DNA of 8,429 bases from an uncultured Peptococcaceae bacterium (GTDB taxonomy: Bacteria > Bacillota > Dehalobacteriia > UBA7702). A program made the position numbers and the translations under genes. Of the stretch, positions 1-5,156 are shown piece after piece (positions within the stretch are counted from its first letter, which is position 1; each line of letters opens with the position of its first letter). The DNA is taken from NCBI GenBank assembly GCA_937919295.1, contig CALFRX010000040.1, forward strand, positions 1 to 8,429, given 5' to 3'. The notes beneath the pieces were generated by a model, which saw nothing but the letters and a program-made list of their open reading frames with translations, ran no database searches and was not told where the DNA came from.

Positions 1-835
1 GGGTGGTACCGCCACTTTAATCGGCGACCCGCCAAATATCATGATCGGCACCGCCGCGAATTTATCCTTCATCGACTTTATTCTTTACGACACCCCTGTT
101 ATTATCGTCGTCATGGTGGCCATGGTGATCTTCTTCCGCTTCGTTTACAAGAAAAAGCTCTCTGCCTCCGCCGACGCCCAAAGTGACGTGCTTGGACTTG
201 ATGAAAAAAACTTCATTAAAGATGTAAAACTATTTAAAAAGAGCGTGATCATGATCGTTCTCGTGGTGGCCGCTTTTATCTGCCATAGTTTTCTCGGTGT
301 TGAATCCTGCGAAGTGGCTCTGGCCGCCGGGATTATCATGGTCATCATCGGCAGAACCAATGTTGAAGAAGCCATCCACAATGTAGAATGGCCCACTCTG
401 CTCTTCTTTATCGGTCTTTTCGTCGTCGTCGGCGCCTTGGACAAAACAGGTGTGATCGCCATGATGGCCAACGGCATCATTAGCATTACCGGCGGTAACG
501 TGATCTTGACGATGCTGGTCATCCTTTGGGTTTCCGCCCTGCTTTCGGCAATTCTGGATAACATTCCCTTTGTCGCCACGATGATTCCCCTGATTATAAC
601 CATGGAAGCCAGCGGCATTGACGCCGCTCCCCTTTGGTGGGCCCTTTCTCTCGGCGCCTGTCTCGGCGGTAACGGTACTTTAATCGGCGCTTCCGCCAAT
701 GTTGTACTCTCCGGGATCAGCGGCAAACACGGTTATCCCATCACTTTCGTCAGCTTTCTTAAAATTGGCATGCCGATGATGCTGATTTCCGTGGTCATTG
801 CCACCGGTTATCTGTTGCTGCGTTTTGCCCTCTAA
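1..835 (+). CDS. ArsB/NhaD-type ion permease, C-terminal part (5' end outside window)
   Basis: The reading frame is open from base 2 and has no start inside the window, so this is the C-terminal 277 residues of a polytopic inner-membrane permease of the ArsB/NhaD (ion transporter, SLC13-like) superfamily. The partial frame opens in the motif GGTATLIGDPPNIMIG, a substrate/ion-site signature of the first half of the fold. The second half has the matching SAILDNIPFVATMIPL and GACLGGNGTLIGASANV motifs, as expected for the inverted-repeat architecture. A charged cytoplasmic loop (LDEKNFIKDVKLFKKS) separates the halves. Alignment with the next gene shows about 146 residues are missing upstream. The methionine at base 41 is internal and is not the start. 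The substrate cannot be told from sequence: Na+/H+ exchange, arsenite or an organic or inorganic anion are all possible. The family call is firm. Confidence 0.9.
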   Translation, partial: GGTATLIGDPPNIMIGTAANLSFIDFILYDTPVIIVVMVAMVIFFRFVYKKKLSASADAQSDVLGLDEKNFIKDVKLFKKSVIMIVLVVAAFICHSFLGVESCEVALAAGIIMVIIGRTNVEEAIHNVEWPTLLFFIGLFVVVGALDKTGVIAMMANGIISITGGNVILTMLVILWVSALLSAILDNIPFVATMIPLIITMEASGIDAAPLWWALSLGACLGGNGTLIGASANVVLSGISGKHGYPITFVSFLKIGMPMMLISVVIATGYLLLRFAL

Positions 836-891
836 TAAAAACAGAATAAAGGTATCTTACAGGCACTTTACGCTGATATCTGTTTCACGTA

Positions 892-920
892 TTGCTTTCA
901 TTACCTTAAAATGGTAGAAT
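892..920 (+). promoter_or_regulatory. Sigma-A-type promoter for the second permease gene
   Basis: TTGCTT (892-897) and TAGAAT (915-920) are separated by exactly 17 nt, about 35 nt upstream of the permease ATG. This lets the second permease be transcribed independently of the first. The octamer ATTGCTTT around the -35 also occurs at the ilvC promoter in this window. I found no clear terminator for the first permease in 836-891, so read-through is also possible. Confidence 0.65.
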
Positions 921-955
921 GAAAGGACTAACGAAAAGAAGTATGGAGTAATACG

Positions 956-2227
956 ATGGAAACAAGTCAGCTTTTCGCCATTGCCGTATTTGTATTGGTT
1001 ATGGCCGTAATCATCAGTGAAAAAATACACAGAGCCGCAATAGCCCTGGCCGGCGGCATCATACTGATCCTCTCTGGCGTCATCTCCTTTGACGAAAGCA
1101 TAGAAGCCATTGATTTCGGTACCTTAGGCGTATTATTGGGCATGATGCTCTTTGTCGCCGTGGTGAAAGAATCCGGTCTCTTTGAATACATGGCGATCAA
1201 AGCTGCCAAAATAGCCAAAGGCGACCCCTGGCACATCATGATCGCTTTTATGGTGATTACGGCGGTCTTATCCGCGTTCCTGGACAATGTCACAACGGTT
1301 CTTCTCATCGGACCCATGACCATCACCATCTGCCAAATGCTCAAGGTAAACCCGGTTCCCTTTTTAATCACGGAGATTCTTGCTTCCAACATCGGCGGTA
1401 CCGCCACCTTAATCGGCGACCCACCCAACATCATGATTGGCAGCGCCGCGCATTTGTCCTTCCTTGATTTTTTGTCGATGGACGCTCCGGTCGTCATCGT
1501 CATCATGGCTGTCACGATTTTCTGTTTCCGTTTTATCTACGGCAAAAAACTTAACGTAACCGAAGAGGCCAAAGCGGAAATTCTAACCCTTGACGAAAAG
1601 AAAGCCATCAAAGACAAAAAGCTCTTCAAAAAAAGCCTCATCATGATTCTCTTCGTCGTCCTCGGCTTTATGCTCCATGGTGTCATCGGCGTGGAATCTT
1701 CCGAAGTCGCTTTAGCCGCCGGAATTATCATGATCATCATCGGCGGCACCAATGTGGAAACAGCCATCCATCATGTAGAATGGCCAACGCTGCTCTTTTT
1801 CATCGGACTTTTCGTCGTCGTCGGCGCCTTGGAAGTCACAGGTGTGATTACGATGCTGGCCAACGTGATCATCGGAGCCACCGCAGGCAAATTGATCCTG
1901 ACCATGCTGGTGATCCTTTGGATCTCGGCGCTCCTGTCCGCAATTTTAGATAACATTCCCTTTGTCGCCACGATGATTCCCTTGGTTCTGACGATGGAAG
2001 CCAGCGGCATTGACGTGACTCCCCTTTGGTGGGCCATTTCCCTTGGCGCCTGCCTCGGCGGTAACGGCACCCTGATCGGCGCATCCGCCAATGTCGTGCT
2101 TTCCGGCATCAGCAATCGGCAGGGATATCCCATCACTTTTATTGCTTTTCTTAAAATCGGGATACCAATGATGCTCCTTTCCATCATCATCTCCTCCTGC
2201 TACCTATTGCTGCGTTTCGCAGTCTAA
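956..2227 (+). CDS. ArsB/NhaD-type ion permease (complete, tandem paralogue)
   Basis: A 423-residue integral membrane protein with about ten to twelve hydrophobic segments and the two-fold architecture of the ArsB/NhaD ion transporter superfamily. The first half carries SAFLDNVTTVLLIGPMT (Asp110-Asn111) and SNIGGTATLIGDPPNIMIG (about 144-162). The second half repeats the pattern as SAILDNIPFVATMIPL (Asp332-Asn333) and GACLGGNGTLIGASANV (about 364-380). The paired Asp-Asn motifs sit in membrane re-entrant regions in this superfamily and are thought to form the transport site. A charged loop at about 198-227 joins the halves. The ATG has a GGAG at 945-948, 7 nt upstream. It matches the preceding partial gene without gaps in the shared region (203 of 277 identical by hand count), so it is a tandem duplicate. 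Similar proteins are annotated as ArsB, NhaD or 'SLC13 family permease'. Substrate is unknown and no ars regulator or reductase is nearby. Confidence 0.92.
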   Translation: METSQLFAIAVFVLVMAVIISEKIHRAAIALAGGIILILSGVISFDESIEAIDFGTLGVLLGMMLFVAVVKESGLFEYMAIKAAKIAKGDPWHIMIAFMVITAVLSAFLDNVTTVLLIGPMTITICQMLKVNPVPFLITEILASNIGGTATLIGDPPNIMIGSAAHLSFLDFLSMDAPVVIVIMAVTIFCFRFIYGKKLNVTEEAKAEILTLDEKKAIKDKKLFKKSLIMILFVVLGFMLHGVIGVESSEVALAAGIIMIIIGGTNVETAIHHVEWPTLLFFIGLFVVVGALEVTGVITMLANVIIGATAGKLILTMLVILWISALLSAILDNIPFVATMIPLVLTMEASGIDVTPLWWAISLGACLGGNGTLIGASANVVLSGISNRQGYPITFIAFLKIGIPMMLLSIIISSCYLLLRFAV

Positions 2228-2253
2228 TATAAAAACTGAAAGAAGGAATTGCC

Positions 2254-2730
2254 ATGTATGAAAGTATGATCGATGGCGAAATCATCGAAATGACCAGCAG
2301 ACAACTGGGCGCCAGCAAAGTGGAAGAACTCACGGGATCCCTTTATTACATTGAATTTCCGGTCAACCATTGCTGCACCCTCTCTTATACATTCAACGTC
2401 AACAACAAAAATCAATATCACCTACAGCGCATCGAGCCTTATCCCTTTGCCCATGATCCCATCAAGGGAGAGGAAGATGTTATCGCTTTCATCAAAAAAG
2501 ATCTGGCCCGTTTTCGCAACGCCGCCAAAAGCAGCAACTTCGATAATTTCGTCAATGCCGTCAATACGCTGATCTCCATTGGCGAACAGATGGACGACCT
2601 GTTTCTTAATTTCAATGTCGATAAAAAGGCCCTTTCCGAGATTGCCCTTCATCTTAGCCAGATTGAGGAGCATATCGCCGAAGTGAAACAATGTTCCGTT
2701 GAACTTGAGGTTCCCTGCACAGAAGAATAA
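2254..2730 (+). CDS. Unrecognised 158-aa cytoplasmic protein downstream of the permease
   Basis: I do not recognise this family. The gene starts 26 nt after the permease stop, with AGAAGGAA (2241-2248) 5 nt before the ATG, and ends about 20 nt before a strong terminator. It is therefore probably co-transcribed with the permease. The N-terminal half (1-65) looks beta-rich and contains a Cys pair (40-41) in VNHCCTLSYTF. The C-terminal half (70-147) looks helical and amphipathic (for example KKDLARFRNAAK and ALSEIALHLSQIEEHIAEVK). Two more cysteines lie near the end (147 and 155). There is no signal peptide or membrane segment. A role as an accessory or sensor for the transporter is inferred only from position. 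Codon use and the strong ribosome binding site support a real gene. Confidence 0.8.
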   Translation: MYESMIDGEIIEMTSRQLGASKVEELTGSLYYIEFPVNHCCTLSYTFNVNNKNQYHLQRIEPYPFAHDPIKGEEDVIAFIKKDLARFRNAAKSSNFDNFVNAVNTLISIGEQMDDLFLNFNVDKKALSEIALHLSQIEEHIAEVKQCSVELEVPCTEE

Positions 2731-2749
2731 TTTTTCACAATCTTATATC

Positions 2750-2800
2750 AAAGAGGGTATCTAAAAGTCATGAGATGACTTTTAGATACCCTCTTTTTTT
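2750..2800 (+). terminator. Rho-independent terminator with perfect 22-bp stem
   Basis: The arms at 2750-2771 and 2775-2796 are perfectly complementary over 22 bp with a 3-nt GAG loop. T's continue to 2800. It closes the permease/hypothetical unit on the + strand. The left arm begins with A's, so on the - strand it also ends in a short T-run and may stop transcription arriving from the right. The stem is unusually long and perfect for a terminator. Confidence 0.93.
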
Positions 2801-2918
2801 CCCGATTAAAAAATACCAATGTGGAAATTCTCCCTGAAAAGCAAACGAACCATAGTTTCAGCATAGGAGATCGAGAGGATCCGGTTTTCACGGGAAGTCT
2901 GTGGGTTCTATATGCCGC

Positions 2919-3213
2919 TTACTCGGCACAAAAGATTCTTACCGCTTCTTCCAGCTCAACATCGTCTCCGTTTGCAATACGCATCGCATTTTCTGCGGTC
3001 ATTGGAATCCTAATCGAGGGGCTGACCCCGCCGCTGCCGTTACGGCTGTCTATCTGAATATTTTGATCCTTATCAAGGGATTGCCGAATCCAAAGGAATT
3101 TGCTCCGCCAAGTCCACCCTCAAATGGCGCAGGAGCATGCGCACATCGAGAAACCTAACGATATGCTTATCGTGTAGTACCTTGAAAAAGTATTGTTTAC
3201 AAGTCGACGGGAA
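2919..3213 (-). pseudogene. Possible degenerate coding remnant in two frames
   Basis: On the minus strand, one frame is open from 3213 down to a TGA at 3073-3075 and reads plausibly as protein (RFLDVRMLLRHLRVDLAEQI then PLDSAIP). A second frame, open from 3119 down to TAA at 2919-2921, reads SPSIRIPMTAENAMRIANG then DDVELEEAVRIFCAE. Joining them near 3075 by a single frameshift gives one continuous protein-like tail of about 95 residues. Neither frame has a convincing start codon with a ribosome binding site. I do not recognise the family; the second part vaguely resembles a small DNA-binding or antitoxin-like domain, but this is not safe. It could instead be chance open sequence in non-coding DNA. 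Confidence 0.27.
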
Positions 3214-3295
3214 TTAGCAGCCACTAACCGCTTTGTATGAGGGGGCGTTTTTAAAGGAATCAAGGGGGTGCCGCCGCCCTAACCCCAAGCAGAAA

Positions 3296-3335
3296 CGGCA
3301 CAGCGGGTATTTCTACCGGCTATGCCGCGTTTTTT
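3296..3335 (+). terminator. Terminator-like hairpin with T6 tail
   Basis: Outer arms CGGCACAGC (3296-3304) and GCTATGCCG (3319-3327) enclose GGTA (3306-3309) and TACC (3314-3317) with a TTTC loop. One mismatch lies in the outer stem and one unpaired G-G step between the stems. Six T's follow at 3330-3335, so on the + strand this looks like an intrinsic terminator. On the - strand the outer mismatch becomes a G-U wobble, which favours an RNA read from that strand instead. There is no intact + strand gene upstream for it to serve. Confidence 0.45.
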
Positions 3336-3397
3336 CAAAGGAAATGATTTCCTTAGATGAACCGCCCTTCGGCGGTGGATTCCATCAAATATATTTT

Positions 3398-3901
3398 TTA
3401 TTCTTTTGCTTCATCGTCCGCAGCCGAAGCGCTTTCGTCTGTACAGCAACCGCAGGAATCCGCGTCTTCCTCGGCGTCTTCCTCGGCGTCTTCCTCTACG
3501 CTTCTTTCAATGGTGGCTTCGTCGTCATCGTAGCGGATGGTATATTCCACCACAACGTCCTCTTCATCGCCGCCCTTGATTTTTTCCTTGACTTTGCCGA
3601 CAATGCCACAGCACGGTGCCGCCTTCACTTTCTCCGCTACTTTTGCAGAGGTTTCTTTGACGCCGCTGATGGCGAAGTCTTTCTTATCTTTGATGTCCTG
3701 CCTCGTTTCCGCGCCGGATTGAGGAACGGTCAAGACGGTTACCGCCGCGCCGACAACAACACCGACGGCCAAACCGATGGCAATGCCACCAAGCATCATC
3801 ATGTTTTCTCTCATTTCTGCCTCTTTTTTACTGATGACAGGAACCTGTTCCTGGATCAATTTCTTGGCGGCAGGACTGAAGGAGTATTTGCTAAATCTCA
3901 C
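3398..3901 (-). CDS. YtxH-like membrane-anchored protein with acidic Cys-containing tail
   Basis: A 167-residue protein of the YtxH (COG4980-like) type. It has a single glycine-rich membrane segment (about 37-58, LGGIAIGLAVGVVVGAAV), followed by PQSGAETRQDI, matching the family's APKSGxExRxxI stretch, and then a charged helical region. The start is a GTG with a near-perfect AAAGGAGGT (3909-3917) 7 nt upstream. The 36 residues before the membrane segment are thus genuine and longer than usual for the family. Odd features are a Cys pair at 97-98 after the helix, a strongly acidic tail with three EEDA repeats (about 136-147), and a CGCC cluster at 150-153. YtxH proteins are small stress-associated membrane proteins of poorly known function. 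The tail is not a family feature that I know of and could bind metal or form disulfides. Confidence 0.82.
   Translation of the reverse strand: MRFSKYSFSPAAKKLIQEQVPVISKKEAEMRENMMMLGGIAIGLAVGVVVGAAVTVLTVPQSGAETRQDIKDKKDFAISGVKETSAKVAEKVKAAPCCGIVGKVKEKIKGGDEEDVVVEYTIRYDDDEATIERSVEEDAEEDAEEDADSCGCCTDESASAADDEAKE
3462..3497 (-). repeat. Three tandem copies of a 12-bp unit encoding EEDA
   Basis: The unit GCGTCTTCCTCG is repeated at 3462-3473 and 3474-3485 exactly, and at 3486-3497 with one changed base. It lies inside the YtxH-like gene and encodes its EEDA repeats. An in-frame 12-bp unit can expand or contract without breaking the gene. Confidence 0.85.
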
Positions 3902-3932
3902 TTACAGCACCTCCTTTCCTTTGATTGGATTT

Positions 3933-3961
3933 ATTATATGATAATTGGCTTTGTTTGTCAA
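3933..3961 (-). promoter_or_regulatory. Consensus sigma-A promoter of the YtxH-like gene
   Basis: Read on the minus strand, TTGACA (3961-3956) and TATAAT (3938-3933) match both consensus hexamers exactly with a 17-nt spacer. Transcription would start near 3926 and give a leader of about 25 nt that contains the AAAGGAGGT site. This predicts strong constitutive expression. Confidence 0.9.
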
Positions 3962-3975
3962 ATGGAGACAAAGTC

Positions 3976-4018
3976 AAAAATCCTGCGCCAGCGGGGGTTT
4001 TGCTCTGCGCAGGATTTT
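3976..4018 (-). terminator. Rho-independent terminator of ilvC
   Basis: Arms 3977-3988 and 4007-4018 pair over 12 bp (AAAATCCTGCGC on the + strand). The tip contains further possible AGC/GCT pairing and the stem is followed by T5 on the minus strand. It lies 10 nt past the ilvC stop and just upstream of the YtxH promoter, so it insulates the two units. Confidence 0.88.
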
Positions 4019-4028
4019 ATAATCGCAA

Positions 4029-5036
4029 TTAGTCTTTCTTAACGGTGGTTTTGATAAAGGGCATCATGGAACGGAGCTGTTTGCCGACAATTTCCACCTG
4101 ATGTTCTTCGCCGAGACGTTCCAATGCGTTAAAGCGGGGACGGCCGGCTAGATTTTCCTTGATCCATTCGGAGGCAAAGGTGCCTTCCTGGATGTTCTTC
4201 AGGTTTTGTTTCATAGCTTTTTTCGTTTCTTCCGTGACAACGGTGGGGCCCACATGGAGGTCGCCCCATTCCGCCGTATCACTGACGGAATAACGCATGG
4301 TGGAAAGGCCGCCTTCATAGATCAGATCGATGATCAGCTTCAGTTCATGGACACATTCGAAATAGGCGATTTCCGGCTGATAACCGGCTTCCACCAGGGT
4401 TTCGAAACCGGCGATCAAAAGATGGCTCAAGCCGCCGCAAAGGACGTTTTGCTCGCCGAAGAGGTCGGTTTCGGTTTCTTCCCGGAAGGTCGTTTCAATG
4501 ACCCCGGCTCTCGTGCCGCCGATCCCTTTGGCCCAGGCCAAGGCAATGTCTTTGGCTTTCCCGGAATAGTCCTGCTCCACGGCAATGAGATCGGGAACAC
4601 CGCTGCCTTCCGTATAAGTACGGCGGACAAGATGCCCGGGGCCTTTGGGAGCGATCATGATCACATCAACGTCTTTGGGAGGAACGATTTGACCGAAATG
4701 GATATTGAAACCGTGGGAAAAGACGAGAACTTTACCTTCGCTCATTTCCGCTTTGACGGTATCTCTATAAATTTTCGCTTGCAATTCATCGGGGGCGACG
4801 ATTTGAATGATGTCGGCCTTTTTGACCAATTCTTCCGTGGTCATAATGGTCATGCCGTCGGCTTCCGCTTTTTTCCAGTTGGCGCTGCCGGGAAGGTCGG
4901 CTACAATCACATCAAGTCCGCTGTCTTTCAAGTTCTGGGACTGGGCATGTCCTTGAGAACCATATCCGATCACACCGATTTTTCTGCCTTTTAAAAAGGA
5001 TAAGTCGGCATCACTATCGTAATACATTTTTGCCAT
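4029..5036 (-). CDS. ilvC: Ketol-acid reductoisomerase, class I (short form)
   Basis: Catalyses the Mg2+-dependent isomerisation and reduction of 2-acetolactate (or acetohydroxybutyrate) to the dihydroxy acid, the second common step of valine, leucine and isoleucine synthesis, in the cytoplasm. At 335 residues it has class I length. The Rossmann motif GYGSQGH is at 24-30 and the catalytic region FSHGFNIHFG at 106-115 (His108). Metal ligands are Asp191 and Glu195 (TDLFGEQ) and Glu227 and Glu231 (ECVHE), with substrate Ser252 in VSDTAEWGD. All key residues are present. The cofactor-binding beta2-alphaB loop reads VADLPGSANW (45-54) instead of the usual VGLRxGSxSW, so Asp47 and Leu48 replace Leu-Arg. 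The start ATG has AGGAGGA 7 nt upstream (5044-5050). No ilvB/N/D or leu genes adjoin, and it appears to be a single-gene unit. Confidence 0.98.
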   Translation of the reverse strand: MAKMYYDSDADLSFLKGRKIGVIGYGSQGHAQSQNLKDSGLDVIVADLPGSANWKKAEADGMTIMTTEELVKKADIIQIVAPDELQAKIYRDTVKAEMSEGKVLVFSHGFNIHFGQIVPPKDVDVIMIAPKGPGHLVRRTYTEGSGVPDLIAVEQDYSGKAKDIALAWAKGIGGTRAGVIETTFREETETDLFGEQNVLCGGLSHLLIAGFETLVEAGYQPEIAYFECVHELKLIIDLIYEGGLSTMRYSVSDTAEWGDLHVGPTVVTEETKKAMKQNLKNIQEGTFASEWIKENLAGRPRFNALERLGEEHQVEIVGKQLRSMMPFIKTTVKKD

Positions 5037-5090
5037 GTTTCATTCCTCCTATCGATTTCAAGTTAATATCGTTTATCTATTTAAGCAATA

Positions 5091-5119
5091 ATTGTAGCAC
5101 CATTACATGGAAAAAGCAA
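5091..5119 (-). promoter_or_regulatory. Sigma-A-type promoter of ilvC
   Basis: Read on the minus strand, TTGCTT (5119-5114) and TACAAT (5096-5091) are 17 nt apart, about 55 nt upstream of the ilvC start. The leader of roughly 47 nt is too short for a T-box or peptide attenuator. ATTGCT occurs three times around the promoter (complements at 5084-5089, 5115-5120 and 5131-5136), and the spacer holds the small dyad CCAT-GTA-ATGG. Either could be an operator, but this is weak. Confidence 0.65.
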
Positions 5120-5156
5120 TAACTTTATTTAGCAATGCTCCGAAAATATGCGCGGC

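Larger units (their letters stand above)
2801..3397. other. Convergent intergenic region without an intact gene
   Basis: About 600 nt lie between the terminator of the + strand unit and the stop of the YtxH-like gene on the - strand. I see no intact gene with a start and ribosome binding site on either strand. It holds two overlapping minus-strand open stretches that look like broken coding sequence (listed separately), a strong hairpin followed by a T-run at 3296-3335, a 7-bp AT-rich hairpin (3338-3354) and a 6-bp GC-rich hairpin (3361-3376, CTTC loop). The last two lie just downstream of the YtxH-like gene but neither has a clean T-run on that strand. Confidence 0.6.

Noticed and set aside
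145..726. Long minus-strand open frames opposite the permeases
   Set aside because: They are shadows of hydrophobic codons. Their Met/Thr/Pro-rich translations have no domain, and the + strand frames match each other as paralogues.
1..2227. Arsenic-resistance operon
   Set aside because: The permeases belong to the wider ArsB/NhaD superfamily but no arsR, arsC or arsA is present in the window.
2821..3158. Two short + strand open frames in the convergent gap
   Set aside because: No usable ribosome binding site or recognisable protein features were found. The minus-strand frames in the same place look more protein-like.
3233..4042. A 269-codon + strand open frame covering the YtxH-like gene and beyond
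   Set aside because: It is antisense to a minus-strand gene with a consensus promoter, strong SD and family motifs, and it crosses the ilvC terminator. Its translation is rich in Phe and Arg and shows no family features.
4206..4994. A 262-codon + strand open frame opposite ilvC
   Set aside because: It mirrors codon bias of ilvC, which has all catalytic residues. It has no ribosome binding site of its own.
5037..5156. T-box or leader-peptide attenuator before ilvC
   Set aside because: The predicted leader is only about 47 nt, with no T-box core, no run of branched-chain codons and no terminator hairpin.
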